The notes under the pieces: generated by a model
Database searches by the model: none
Seen by the model: only the letters and a program-made list of their open reading frames with translations
Told to the model about the DNA's origin: nothing
Shown: piece after piece, positions 8,534-18,158 of the stretch
Numbering within the stretch: position 1 is the stretch's first letter
How the letters are laid out: each line of letters starts with the position of its first letter
Position numbers and translations under genes: made by a program
NCBI GenBank assembly: GCA_963763115.1
Contig: CAVXNM010000012.1
Location: 28,089-92,088, forward strand
DNA from: CAVQCA01 sp963763115
GTDB taxonomy: Bacteria; Pseudomonadota; Gammaproteobacteria; UBA9214
Reading direction: 5' to 3'
Length of the DNA: 64,000 nucleotides

Positions 8534-11428
8534 TCAGCCATTGATCAGCAGCGCAATCGGGAAACAATTGAACAGATCCGCTGCTTTCAAACGCGTTCCG
8601 TCCATGTGCTGGTGAGTCGGCACTGTTTCACCGGTAAGCACATTGCGATAGGTCCGTGCTTGCGCACCTTCCGGTCCCTCGACCCAGGTGTCATCCCAGA
8701 CCGAACGCCCCAGTGGCAGGCGATCGGAATCGCCCGACAGGAGCGCAAACCAGCGCGTGGCTGCCACCAGGATCTCCCTGTCTTCGAGACGGCGGGCAAA
8801 GGCGCAGATGTGATCGGCCTTTAATCCCTGTGGCTCCAGGCTGAGATACTGGCCGTTGCTGAATACCCGGGGATGCTCTCGTCGCAGGATCAGAGTCTTC
8901 CAGGTAAGGTAGAGTTTGGCGCGACCGTCCTCGATGCGGTTGAGCAATTCCTGCAGCAGCACAGGCAGGTTGTCGCCGTTTCCGGAAGCGGTTATGAGCG
9001 CCTGCAGTGTGTTCTGGTGGTAATCATAGTCAACGGGCCTGCGGTTATCCGGGTCCACCAGGTTGAACGCCCACAATTCATTGCCCTGGTAGATGTCGGG
9101 AACACCAGGCACGGTAAGCTTGAGCAGGGTTTGCGACAGGCTGTTCAGCATCCCGAAACGGGCGATGCGCTTTTGAAACGGCAGGAAGTCGGCAAGGAAG
9201 GCATTGCGCCCGGGATCGTCCAGAAGAGCACGCACAAAATGCTGCACAGCCTGTTCGTATTCTTCGTCAGGATTAATCCACGAGGTATTGACTTTGCCCT
9301 CCCTGGCGGCTTTAAGCGTGTAGAGCTCAATGCGGTTTCGGAACGCATCAGGTTCTGCAGCATATAGCGATTCCTCGGGCCAGGTGCCTATCAGCGTCTG
9401 ATAGAGCAGGTACTCGTCATTACGGGAAGGCGCAAGCTCATCATTGACAAGTCGTTTTCTGCCTCGATTGATCCTGCTCCAGCGGCCCAGGTGGATTCGC
9501 CACTCATCGGCGATTTCAGACAATACATTGATCCGCGCCCGCACGTCCTCGCCTCGTTTGCTGTCGTGGGTGGACGTTGTCACCATAGCTAAAGGCCAGT
9601 TGGTCAACCGCTGCCTGTTTTCATGATGGAAGGCATTGGGCGAGAGGCCGAAGACACGCGGATCGAAGCCGACATCGTTGAGTGACGCCAGGCGGTTGTA
9701 GACATAAAATGCCGTATCCTCCATGCCCTTGGCCATCACCGGGGCGGTATACTGCTGGAAGCGCAGCGCAAACTGGATGATTCTGTGTTGTATGTTCTGG
9801 CTGTGCTCATCAATACGATCCAGTATCAGCAGGTCGTGAATGAAATCAAAAATGGCAACCTCAGTGGCGGGTGTGTGTTTCTTCGTCTTTGCGATTGCCC
9901 AGTGCACATAGTGACGGTCTTCATCGCTGATGCGTCTGGAGGTAACGTAAGTACGGTACACCGGGAAGCGCGCTACCACTTCGCCAAGCGCGTAGCGCAG
10001 TCCCTGATTGGTGAAGTCACGGGTGTGGCGATCGATCTGGGCGATGGAGCTCAGCAGGTTGGCAAGTACGGTCAGTTCGCCCGAAAGCGAACTGCGGATG
10101 ATGAGCTTTTTGCTCTGGTAAAGCAGTTCATCGAAGTCCACCCTGCCTCTCGTGTATCGGCTATACAGCCGGTCAAACCGGCGCTCCGATCCGGGATAGA
10201 CGAACAGGCCATTGAGCAGATGTGCAGCCTCGTAGCCGGTGGTCCCGGCGACAGTCCAGTCGGCGGGCAGTCGCTCATGGCTTGCGAGGATCTTCTCGAC
10301 CAGCAAATAGCAGGAAGTGTCGGCGTCGGTTGCCGGGCTGTCTCCTGACTGATCTATCAGATTCTGCAGATCGCAGAAGTAGCCGTGGGGATCAGACAGG
10401 CCATCGGGGTGATCGATGCGCAGGCCGTTAACCGCGCCGGTGACGACGAGCTGTTGTACCAGACGATGGGTAGCCTGGAATACCTTGCTGATTTCCATGC
10501 GTATCCCCGCCAGATCGTTGATATCGAAGAACCGCCGGTAGTTGATCTCGTCAGAGGCGACCAGCCAGTACGCCAGCCGGTAAGCCTGTGACTCGAGCAG
10601 ATGATGGAGCAGGTCGAAACTTTCCGGCTGGCCTGAGGTGCCGTTGAAACGTGCCAGATTCTTCCGTATCAGGCTGTGGATTTCGGGTCGAGTCCGGCAC
10701 AGTTCGGCCAAACGGCGCTTGCATACCTCAGACACCAGCTTGCGTTGCTGCCGGCGCGGGGCAGACAGCTCCGTGCGTTGCGGCAACGACCTGAAATCGG
10801 CGATAAGCGAACCAAGTTGATCGAAGGCATCGCGACCGCCCCCGGGTTGCTGTTGCAAGGTATCGATGCCAGGGAAGAGAATCTGCGGGTAAGTGCGGGG
10901 GTCGACAGGGAACAGGTGCTCATAGTAACGAACGCTGAACGTTCCGCTGTCGGAGTCATAGCCGAGGTTTAATTTACCCTGCTCCAGTATCGTACCGTAA
11001 TGGTCGCCGAGGAAGGGCAGAAGCACCTTGTTGTGCAAGGCCGTGTTCACAGGGTGCCAGTCGATATCGAAATACGACGCGTAGTGTGAAGCTTCGCCAT
11101 GTTCCAGAATGTCCAGCCACCACGCGTTGTCATTGCCGCCGACGCCCATGTGGTTCGGGACGATGTCCAGGATCTGTCCCATCCGATGCCGGTGCAATGT
11201 CTCGACATAAGCGGTAAAGCTGGCGGTGTCGCCGATCTCGGGGTCCAGGGCATTGTGATCCACGATGTCGTAGCCATGCGGACTGCCTGAGCGGGCCTTG
11301 AGAAAAGGGGAGGCATAAACATGGGTTATGCCCATCATGTGCAGATAGGGGATGATCGCCGTCGCGTCGGCAAAGGTAAAATCACGATTGAACTGGAGGC
11401 GGTAGGTTGCCCCCAGCTGCGCCATCAT
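8534..11428 (-). CDS. treY: Maltooligosyltrehalose synthase
   Basis: 964 residues. TreY (GH13) isomerises the reducing-end alpha-1,4 bond of maltooligosaccharides to an alpha,alpha-1,1 bond. Visible motifs are TYRLQFNRDFTF at the N-terminus, YASPFLKARSGSPHGYD, DIVPNHMG, the nucleophile region NGLRIDHPDGLSDP, the acid/base region LLVEKILASHERLP, and TSTHDSKRGEDVRARI. The C-terminal VPGVPDIYQGNELW is also typical. The start codon overlaps the treZ stop by four bases (ATGA), showing translational coupling. It is the last gene of the DUF5752-treT-treZ-treY operon. Together with TreZ it makes trehalose from glycogen-type glucans trimmed by GlgX. Confidence 0.97.
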   Translation of the reverse strand: MMAQLGATYRLQFNRDFTFADATAIIPYLHMMGITHVYASPFLKARSGSPHGYDIVDHNALDPEIGDTASFTAYVETLHRHRMGQILDIVPNHMGVGGNDNAWWLDILEHGEASHYASYFDIDWHPVNTALHNKVLLPFLGDHYGTILEQGKLNLGYDSDSGTFSVRYYEHLFPVDPRTYPQILFPGIDTLQQQPGGGRDAFDQLGSLIADFRSLPQRTELSAPRRQQRKLVSEVCKRRLAELCRTRPEIHSLIRKNLARFNGTSGQPESFDLLHHLLESQAYRLAYWLVASDEINYRRFFDINDLAGIRMEISKVFQATHRLVQQLVVTGAVNGLRIDHPDGLSDPHGYFCDLQNLIDQSGDSPATDADTSCYLLVEKILASHERLPADWTVAGTTGYEAAHLLNGLFVYPGSERRFDRLYSRYTRGRVDFDELLYQSKKLIIRSSLSGELTVLANLLSSIAQIDRHTRDFTNQGLRYALGEVVARFPVYRTYVTSRRISDEDRHYVHWAIAKTKKHTPATEVAIFDFIHDLLILDRIDEHSQNIQHRIIQFALRFQQYTAPVMAKGMEDTAFYVYNRLASLNDVGFDPRVFGLSPNAFHHENRQRLTNWPLAMVTTSTHDSKRGEDVRARINVLSEIADEWRIHLGRWSRINRGRKRLVNDELAPSRNDEYLLYQTLIGTWPEESLYAAEPDAFRNRIELYTLKAAREGKVNTSWINPDEEYEQAVQHFVRALLDDPGRNAFLADFLPFQKRIARFGMLNSLSQTLLKLTVPGVPDIYQGNELWAFNLVDPDNRRPVDYDYHQNTLQALITASGNGDNLPVLLQELLNRIEDGRAKLYLTWKTLILRREHPRVFSNGQYLSLEPQGLKADHICAFARRLEDREILVAATRWFALLSGDSDRLPLGRSVWDDTWVEGPEGAQARTYRNVLTGETVPTHQHMDGTRLKAADLFNCFPIALLING

Positions 11429-13296
11429 GGCGCGGCATCCTTTCGATGCAGATACCAGACCACCGACCAGGGCCGCAGCTGCCCGTCGTGGAGTTGCCCG
11501 CGATCGGTGCCATGCGTGGAATACAGGACTGGCTCCTTTGGGAGAGTTACCCCCGTGAGGACCCTATCAGCGAGATTGGCCATGAGAACCAGCTCGGAAC
11601 CATCGCCCAGAACCCAGCGTGCGGACAACGCACCTGCGTCGAGCTGACTGCAGTCCTTGCCGTTTGCCGGTAGCTTGTAAAGTCGCGGTATCAGTTCGTG
11701 CTGTCGTATTGCGAGCAGATCACGATGGAGGTGCAGCCAGTGTTGATGCGGCGGATGGTCGCGAACATTCCAGTCGAGAACGGCGGCCTCGAAGCTGCGC
11801 CTGTCCATCGGGTCGGGTATGTGCGCGCGTGCGGCAGGGTCGCGGAATTGCGGAATACGGGAAAACTCGTCGCGGCGTCCGGCAACCACCCTGTCTGCCA
11901 GGTCGGCACCAAAATCGCAGAAAAAGAGAAACGGCCGGGTGCAACCCCATTCCTGGCCCATGAACAGCAGCGGCGGCGATGGGGCGAGCAGCAGCAACGC
12001 CAACGCGGCACGCAGCGGCGCGGGTTCGCTGAGCACATTGATGCGCTCCCCAAAGGCCCGGTTGCCCACCTGGTCATGATTCTGCAGGAACGACACGAAA
12101 GCGGTGGCGGGCAGGTGATCGCTGGGCTCACCCCGTGGCGCGTTCTCGCGATACGCCGATCGCTCGCCCTGGTAGGCAAAGCCTTCGCCAAGACAGCGAG
12201 CCAGATAGAAAACCGGATCTCGGGCGTAATCCATATAGTAGCCGCCAGTTTCACCGGTGATCAGAACATGCAGCCCATGGTGGATATCGTCATTCCACTG
12301 TGCCACGTACTGCTGGGCCTGGTGCGAGGCATCTCTGGCCAGATAGCGGGAGGCATTGTGGTCGTTCTCCAGTACGAGATGAATCTGCCGCCGCTCGCCA
12401 AAGGTGTGTCGAACATACTCGGCCAGTTCGATGAGGATGTCCGGCCTGGAGTCATCCTGAATTGCGTGTACAGCATCGAAACGCAGGCCGTCCAGGTGAT
12501 ATTCCTCGAGCCAGTACAATGCGTTGTGGATAAAGAACTGTCGTACCCAGTAACTATCTTCGCCATCGTAATTAATGCCCGCGCCCCACGGCGTCGGGTG
12601 TCGTTGCGTGAAGAACTGCGGCGCATAGACATGAAGGTAATTGCCCTCCGGCCCGAAGTGGTTGTACACCACATCCAGAAATACCATCAGCCCCCGCGAA
12701 TGCGCTGCATCGACCAGCGCCTTCAGGTCATCGGGTCTGCCGTATTGACTGTCAGGTGCGAAAAGGTAAACCCCGTCGTAGCCCCAGTTTCGGGTACCGG
12801 GGAAGTCCGCTACCGGCATGAGTTCAAGCGCGGTGATGCCCAGTTCCACCAGGTAGTCGAGCTTTTCTTTAACGGCGGAAAAAGTTCCCTGGGAGGTAAA
12901 AGTGCCTACATGCACTTCATAGAGGATGGTCTCTTCCCATGCGCGACCGGACCAGTACGTGTCCTGCCACGCCCAGGCGCCCGGATCGATAACCTCGCTC
13001 GACCCATGAACATCGTGCGGCTGGAAACGTGAGGCGGGATCGGGAACCTGCATGTCGCCGTCGATGCGGAAACGGTAACGGGTACCCTCGTTGGCCAGTT
13101 CGGTAGTGAGGTCGAACCAGCCACCGGCGCTGGCTTCCATTGGCAGCAGTTTTGTGTCCTGGCTTCCTGCCTCATGTTCAGACAGACAAACATCCACCCG
13201 TCCGGCCGCCGGTGCCCACAGGCGAAAACGTACACATCCGTCCTCGAGCAGCTCGGTGCCAAACGGCATGCGATGATAACGTCTGGCTGTTCTCAA
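11425..13296 (-). CDS. treZ: Malto-oligosyltrehalose trehalohydrolase
   Basis: 623 residues. TreZ (GH13) hydrolyses the alpha-1,4 bond next to the trehalosyl end made by TreY and releases trehalose. Family marks are RRYHRMPFGTEL and RLWAPAA at the N-terminus (E-set domain), EVHVGTFTSQGTF, LDVVYNHFGPEGNY, the nucleophile GLRFDAVHAI, the acid LVLENDHNAS and FLQNHDQVGNRAFGER. I kept the TTG start at 13296 because RRYHRMPFG is shared by the family and AGGG lies about seven bases upstream; an ATG at 13269 would remove it. It starts nine bases after the treT stop and overlaps treY by four bases. Confidence 0.96.
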   Translation of the reverse strand: MRTARRYHRMPFGTELLEDGCVRFRLWAPAAGRVDVCLSEHEAGSQDTKLLPMEASAGGWFDLTTELANEGTRYRFRIDGDMQVPDPASRFQPHDVHGSSEVIDPGAWAWQDTYWSGRAWEETILYEVHVGTFTSQGTFSAVKEKLDYLVELGITALELMPVADFPGTRNWGYDGVYLFAPDSQYGRPDDLKALVDAAHSRGLMVFLDVVYNHFGPEGNYLHVYAPQFFTQRHPTPWGAGINYDGEDSYWVRQFFIHNALYWLEEYHLDGLRFDAVHAIQDDSRPDILIELAEYVRHTFGERRQIHLVLENDHNASRYLARDASHQAQQYVAQWNDDIHHGLHVLITGETGGYYMDYARDPVFYLARCLGEGFAYQGERSAYRENAPRGEPSDHLPATAFVSFLQNHDQVGNRAFGERINVLSEPAPLRAALALLLLAPSPPLLFMGQEWGCTRPFLFFCDFGADLADRVVAGRRDEFSRIPQFRDPAARAHIPDPMDRRSFEAAVLDWNVRDHPPHQHWLHLHRDLLAIRQHELIPRLYKLPANGKDCSQLDAGALSARWVLGDGSELVLMANLADRVLTGVTLPKEPVLYSTHGTDRGQLHDGQLRPWSVVWYLHRKDAAP

Positions 13297-13305
13297 TTCG
13301 ATGCC

Positions 13306-14544
13306 CTACATCAGTTCAATGCGGTCTCTGGCGCCGTTCAGCAAGGACACCATGAGAGTCAGGTATTCACGCAGGTGGCGGGTGATGAGAAAGTTGTCGC
13401 GCACGAAAGCGCGGGCCTTTCTGCCCATTTCCTCGATCTTCTCAGGTTGATGCAGCAAATAGCGGATGCGAAGAGCCGCGCCTTCGGGGGTATTCACCAG
13501 AAACCCGGTGTGGTGATTGATCACCTGCAGGCGGATGCCTCCCACGTCGCCGCCGATTACGGGTTTGCCTTTCCACATGGCCTCGGTGACGGTCAAGCCG
13601 AAGCCTTCGCGGACGGATTTTTGCAGGACGATATCGGCTGCGCGCTGCAGTGCATTGATTTCCCGATGCGCATCAGAGGGCAGCAGCAACACGTGAATAT
13701 CGGGATCACCCCGGGTACTTGCCTGTACCTCGTTCAGAACCGCTTCTCCTTCAGGATCATCGGCCGCTCCGCCGCCAGCGAGAACCAGTTGCAGTGCGGG
13801 CACGAACTGTTTAGCCAACTGGTAGGCCTCGATTACGCCGACAGGGTCCTTGAAACGGTCGAAGCGCGAGACCTGGACGACTACGGGCCGTTGGGGATCG
13901 ATCCGGAACTTCCCGACTGTATCCTGGATTGCACCCGCGTCGAGCTCCACATTCTTCTCGCTCAGGGGGTCGATGCTGGGCGGTATCAGGTATTGCGGAT
14001 GCGGCAGTTCCTGGGCAAACGCCGCCAGTGAAAAGATGCTGGCATCGTAGGGTGCCACAAACTCGTGCAAATACTTCCACACCGGTCGATAGGGATGACT
14101 GGCGTCGATATGGCAGCGCCAGATCCATTTACCCTTCCGGTCGGGGCAGTTACACAGCAGCGCCGCGGGCTGCGGATCGTGAATGAATACGAAATTCGCG
14201 TCTTCCAGTATCGGTCGCAGTATTTCCGCGTTACGGGCGTTGGTCTCCTCGTAGACCCTCAGCAGGTTTTCGCCCAGGGGAATGCGGTTGCCCTGCAGGG
14301 TATTGTGCATGCCCTTCGTGCACTCGAAGAACTCGCTCTCGCCGGTGATGACTTCCCATTGAGCGTCAATGCCCAGTTCCTGCTTGAGTGGTATCAGTTT
14401 GGTCAGGATCTCGGCAACCCCGCCGCCAATACGCGTAGAATTGACATGAACAACTTTTGCGCCGGCTAACGGTCTGGCGAGCTGACGCAATTGCGCAATA
14501 ACATCGGTTCCGGCGACCTGAGCATAGTCTTCCAGCATATTCAT
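13306..14544 (-). CDS. treT: Trehalose glycosyltransferring synthase (GT4)
   Basis: 412 residues. TreT joins glucose and an NDP-glucose to give trehalose in one, usually reversible, step. The N-terminal half has VVHVNSTRIGGGVAEIL, TGESEFFECTKGMHNTLQG and FVFIHDPQPAALL, which are characteristic of TreT rather than of other GT4 enzymes. The C-terminal half has the GT4 donor-site EX7E motif in REGFGLTVTEAMWKGKPVIGGDVGG. The ATG overlaps the stop of the DUF5752 gene by four bases. With treY and treZ in the same transcript, the cell can make trehalose from both polymer and nucleotide sugar. A plain GT4 enzyme of another specificity is less likely. Confidence 0.9.
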   Translation of the reverse strand: MNMLEDYAQVAGTDVIAQLRQLARPLAGAKVVHVNSTRIGGGVAEILTKLIPLKQELGIDAQWEVITGESEFFECTKGMHNTLQGNRIPLGENLLRVYEETNARNAEILRPILEDANFVFIHDPQPAALLCNCPDRKGKWIWRCHIDASHPYRPVWKYLHEFVAPYDASIFSLAAFAQELPHPQYLIPPSIDPLSEKNVELDAGAIQDTVGKFRIDPQRPVVVQVSRFDRFKDPVGVIEAYQLAKQFVPALQLVLAGGGAADDPEGEAVLNEVQASTRGDPDIHVLLLPSDAHREINALQRAADIVLQKSVREGFGLTVTEAMWKGKPVIGGDVGGIRLQVINHHTGFLVNTPEGAALRIRYLLHQPEKIEEMGRKARAFVRDNFLITRHLREYLTLMVSLLNGARDRIELM

Positions 14545-15332
14545 TGTCGCGGCACCTGGAAATACGATGCAAACAACAGCGCAAGCTCATCACGCAGCTC
14601 ACTCAGGCTGCTGAAATAGGGGTCAATGCACAGGAGTTGTTCCTGTAATGAGATGAATTCATCGCCGAAGCCGGCCAGCCAGTCACTAAAATCATCACGT
14701 CCGTCACTGGTGCGACGGCGGGCATCGATAAAGTGATAAAAAATGCTGCTGGTAGAGAGGTCTGCTATGGCAGTGGCCAGTTCTGCCGGCTCCCCGAGCC
14801 GCCTTCCCGTGTCAAAAACAACAATATGTGAACATATGAACTCAAACTGCCTCGTGGCGCGCGTCCAGACCAGATGCTCCATTTCATCCATGCGTGTTTC
14901 AATCAGCTCGATGATTTCCTGTCGCAGCGCCTCGAGGCCGGTAAAACCGGAGGGCGCCAAGGCCGCGAGTCGTTCCGCCAGCACGGCATCGTGTATCCCG
15001 TGCCAGATCCATGCCGCGAAGTCGTTGTTGTATTCGCGTTCCTCGAAGCGCGGCTGCAGGAGTCCGCCCCAAAAATGGTGATAGATGCTCGCAGCATCTA
15101 TATCGCTCAACTGACTGCGAAACTCCTGCAGCTGTCGCGCTTTCTTACCGGTGGCCAATGCAACCAGCGCGCAATCCTTGATAGAAAACGATCCTGCACC
15201 TTTGTCGGCCGCCTCTTTACGTTGCGCATCCGGAGTTTGATCTGTCGCGTCGTGCGTTTCCCCGGTGCCTGTATCCTGGCTACCCCCTTCCATCGTGGTG
15301 CGAGTATCGGGTTTCTCGATCCGTGTGCCCAT
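14541..15332 (-). CDS. DUF5752-type protein with an internal duplication
   Basis: 263 residues, first gene of the trehalose operon. Residues 1-45 are polar and low-complexity. Two related halves follow. The first (about 47-150) has FSIKDCALVALATGKKA, SIYHHFWG, NDFAAWIW and LEALRQEIIE. The second (about 160-260) has FEFICSHIVVFDTGRRL, SIFYHFID, DDFSDWLAG and LSELRDELALL. DUF5752 proteins often sit beside TreT genes, and the four-base overlap with treT here supports a joint role. No catalytic motif is evident, so a helper or regulatory role in trehalose synthesis is only inference. The family call rests on context and pattern. Confidence 0.65.
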   Translation of the reverse strand: MGTRIEKPDTRTTMEGGSQDTGTGETHDATDQTPDAQRKEAADKGAGSFSIKDCALVALATGKKARQLQEFRSQLSDIDAASIYHHFWGGLLQPRFEEREYNNDFAAWIWHGIHDAVLAERLAALAPSGFTGLEALRQEIIELIETRMDEMEHLVWTRATRQFEFICSHIVVFDTGRRLGEPAELATAIADLSTSSIFYHFIDARRRTSDGRDDFSDWLAGFGDEFISLQEQLLCIDPYFSSLSELRDELALLFASYFQVPRQ

Positions 15333-15713
15333 GGTATCCAGTGTCTGTTCAGTTCCGGCGATTGCCGAGTCGTGCTACGCTGAGAAGTAGCCTGTTTATA
15401 TTTATATTAGCGCAAATATCACGTCCCCAGGCATTGAGAAAAATCAATGATATTTGTAAGGTCTCGTGCAGTCTTTCCAAAAGATTGCACGGTTGTGTTA
15501 TTCACGGCAGATTGCCCCAGTCTTCATTCGTGTATCCAATGATGGACAGTCAAACAGTCTTGCGCCGGATTATCTACCCTTTACACGGCAGAAACAGCCG
15601 TGAGGGCAAATCTATAGTCTATCGCGGTTGTGCGGCATAATCACTGTGCAACACGACCTTGCCGCGCATCTGTCATACTTCTAACAGGTAAGCGGCGCCA
15701 ACCCTAACGTCAG
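15333..15713. other. Intergenic region, promoter side of the trehalose operon
   Basis: About 380 bp between the start of the minus-strand trehalose operon and a plus-strand membrane gene. Stretches rich in A/T near 15390-15415 are suitable for promoters, but no clear -35/-10 pair could be fixed by eye. No gene was seen. Confidence 0.4.
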
Positions 15714-16196
15714 ATGCTCATGCTGTTCCAGCTCTCGCTAGTCGCCACAGCACTGCTTGTCGTTGCCTACATCGTCGGCAGTGAGTTGTGTCTGCCCAGC
15801 GCTCGCAACGCCTTGCGCACGGGCAGACTGCGGTTATGGAAGGTCGCCTGTCTTCTCGTGGCGCTGGGCGAATGGGCGATGATCGTTATCGGCCTGACTT
15901 CCCTGCTGCTCGCCGAACACATCTGGCAACTGGATACCGGAGCGTGGCCCGGCCGACTTCTCGGGTTGATGTCAGTCGGGATACTTGCCGGCGCTACGGT
16001 CTGGCAGCTTGCCTGGCGCACGCAGAGAAATTATGTCAGGGCGATGAGCATTTCGCTCGATCTGGTGCTGCCGGAGAACGGCTTGCAGCGCATGATCTAC
16101 GCAAACCGGCGTCGACAGCTCGAAACCGGATCTCCTGCCGAACAGGTACAAGTGCTGCATTATCTTTTCCATGAAACGTGCTCGTCGGAAAAATGA
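15714..16196 (+). CDS. Hypothetical membrane protein with three hydrophobic segments
   Basis: 160 residues, not recognised. Hydrophobic stretches at about 1-27 (LFQLSLVATALLVVAYIVG), 43-68 (VACLLVALGEWAMIVIGLTSLLL) and 82-102 (LLGLMSVGILAGATVWQLAW) suggest three membrane helices, followed by a soluble tail of about 55 residues with NRRRQLETGSPAEQVQVLHYLF. The first ATG of the frame is used; another ATG six bases on is possible. It stands alone, between the trehalose operon and the accessory island. The codon use resembles the neighbouring chromosome and the frame is uninterrupted, so I think it is a real gene. Confidence 0.55.
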   Translation: MLMLFQLSLVATALLVVAYIVGSELCLPSARNALRTGRLRLWKVACLLVALGEWAMIVIGLTSLLLAEHIWQLDTGAWPGRLLGLMSVGILAGATVWQLAWRTQRNYVRAMSISLDLVLPENGLQRMIYANRRRQLETGSPAEQVQVLHYLFHETCSSEK

Positions 16197-16864
16197 TATG
16201 GCGTCTGAGACCAGGCGGGAAATCTGGGTGTGCAGATCGGGAGTTTGCTCCTGGTGACGGTGCTTTTCTCCCTGCTCGCAATGTCGGTCGGAATTGCAGC
16301 CGGATGGATGCATTAATTTAAACCTCGTGCTCAATTGTGGCTCTGAGCCACGGGGTGTATTGTTCCAACCTCAGTTGAATCCACGTCGCTTGAGGTCGGG
16401 CAGCTCAATACATGATGTCGAGGGGCTGAGCACTCGGAAATTCGAGTCGAGCGATGCAGGTGCCAGATCCCGTCGTTGCAGCGACGGTGGCCCCGAAGAG
16501 GTGCTGTGTGTGGTGCCGTGCAATTACTTCGACCGCATTCTCCCAACCCACCGGAAAACACTCGATACTCGTCAAAACAGACTTGCGTTAGCACTACTTA
16601 TTCAATAATGTTGCAGATAAACCACATACACATCGACATGGATCACAATACTTGTGTGGCAAGCTGGATTGGGTTCTGTAAAGCAGCCTGATTTCGAAAG
16701 ATGGCATTGTTACGTTCCGCGACACTTTACAATTATCACGAACTGTATGGCATGGTTACTGTTGGATGAAATTCACGTGCGAGGCAAGGCCAGATGATCG
16801 ATTTATCTATTTACTGCATTACTGCAACCCTTCACGGGTGTCGGCGTAAAGGTCGTTGAATGTC
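16197..16864. other. Gene-poor gap at the left edge of the accessory island
   Basis: About 670 bp. The only item worth recording is a possible 28-residue single-helix peptide at 16230-16316 (GTG start, core SLLLVTVLFSLLAMSVGIAAGW), which has no clear ribosome-binding site. Two longer overlapping open frames on opposite strands around 16294-16608 look like chance. The sequence becomes visibly A/T-richer towards 16620-16850, upstream of the glycosyltransferase. Confidence 0.4.
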
Positions 16865-18034
16865 ATGAAAATCGCACTCATTCAGGACGATATCTATTTG
16901 CCCTCGTTTGGTGGTGGTACTAAGGCAAATCGATGTTTACTCGAAGGTTTTGCACGGCACGGACACGAATGTCTGGTGCTGTCGCGGGCATTGACCCGTT
17001 CCTCCGACGGACCCGGCAATATGCGGCAGTTTGCCGCGGAGATGAAAGCTCGTGGTGCGATTTATCAAGAGGTCGAACCGAATGTGTTTTCCTACAAGTA
17101 CGAGGGAGTCCAGGTTGAGGCGTTAAACTTTACCGGACAGGACCAGCAACGAGACTACCTGGTTCGCCGGATCAGGAAAATGAGTCCGGATTGGATCTAC
17201 GTGACAGATGACAAGCGACGCTTTATGTTGAGGGCAGCAATGGAAGCATCGCCATCCCGGGTGATTCTGTTGCTGCAGACGATCATCCAGCTCCCGTTTG
17301 GGCCGCTCTCGATCGACAGAAATCCTGATTATACGGAACTGGTCAAGGCGGCTCGGGCGATCGTGGTTATCAGCAACTTCATGAAAAAGTACATTCACGA
17401 CTACGGAGATCTTGAAGCACAGCTGTTGCCGATGCCGGTTTACGGAGCAGGTCCTTTCCCCCTCCTGGCAAGGTCTGATCGCGGATTCGTAACGATGATC
17501 AATCCCTGCGAACTCAAGGGCGTGAGTATCTTTATCGGACTAGCGCGCCAGTTCCCTGACATCGAATTTGCGGCAGTTCCGACCTGGGGTGCTGATCAGG
17601 ACCTGATAGATCTTCTGCGAAAGATGCCCAATATACGGATCCTGAAACCTGCAAATGATATCGAGGAAATCCTCAGTCAGACCCGTATCCTCCTGGTCCC
17701 CTCGTTATGGCCTGAAACGTTCGGGTATGTGGTGCCCGAGGCAATGCTACGGGGCATTCCCGTGCTGGCCAGTGATATTGGTGGCCTGCCCGAGGCAAAG
17801 TTGGGTGTCGATTACGTCTTGCCGGTCGTCCCGGGCGAGTTCCGCGAGGGTGGTTTTGTCAGTCCACCGCAGGATCTTGCCCCGTGGTCGCAAGCACTGG
17901 ACAAGCTGTTGTCCGAGGCAGACACCTATCAGCAGTGTTCGCAGCAATCAAGGCGGGCTGCCCATGACTTTGTTGCCAAGGTGTCGGTGTCACAATATGA
18001 GGATTTAATGGACCGGCTCGCAGAGAGGTGCTGA
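16865..18034 (+). CDS. Glycosyltransferase family 4 protein
   Basis: About 389 residues starting MKIALIQDDIYLP. A GT-B fold is shown by the N-terminal SFGGGTKANRCLLEGFARHGHECLVLSR pattern (glycine-rich loop then the first Rossmann helix) and the donor-site EX7E motif in PSLWPETFGYVVPEAMLRGIPVLASDIGGLPE at about 282-312. Acceptor and donor sugars cannot be told from sequence. An ATG at 16856 would add three residues. It is the first gene of the island, followed by a methyltransferase and the ABC/nucleotidyltransferase pair on the other strand, so it may glycosylate the product of the locus. Confidence 0.85.
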   Translation: MKIALIQDDIYLPSFGGGTKANRCLLEGFARHGHECLVLSRALTRSSDGPGNMRQFAAEMKARGAIYQEVEPNVFSYKYEGVQVEALNFTGQDQQRDYLVRRIRKMSPDWIYVTDDKRRFMLRAAMEASPSRVILLLQTIIQLPFGPLSIDRNPDYTELVKAARAIVVISNFMKKYIHDYGDLEAQLLPMPVYGAGPFPLLARSDRGFVTMINPCELKGVSIFIGLARQFPDIEFAAVPTWGADQDLIDLLRKMPNIRILKPANDIEEILSQTRILLVPSLWPETFGYVVPEAMLRGIPVLASDIGGLPEAKLGVDYVLPVVPGEFREGGFVSPPQDLAPWSQALDKLLSEADTYQQCSQQSRRAAHDFVAKVSVSQYEDLMDRLAERC

Positions 18035-18158
18035 CGGCTGTGTTTCGGTAAGTGCAATCGGTCCCTGCTGCCCGGCATCACAAAATGACAATGCGCTGTC
18101 CTCATTCGATGCTCATTTCATCTGCCAGTGCATAGCAGCCAACAGAGAAGCCAATACG

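Noticed and set aside
11698..13032. 444-codon plus-strand frame across treZ
   Set aside because: Shadow of treZ, whose frame shows all GH13 motifs. Similar shadows lie opposite treY, GlgC, the ABC transporters, the FG-GAP gene and the arylsulfatase.
16230..16316. 28-residue single-helix peptide
   Set aside because: Hydrophobic enough for a small membrane protein, but it has a GTG start without a ribosome-binding site, so it is only mentioned in the gap entry.
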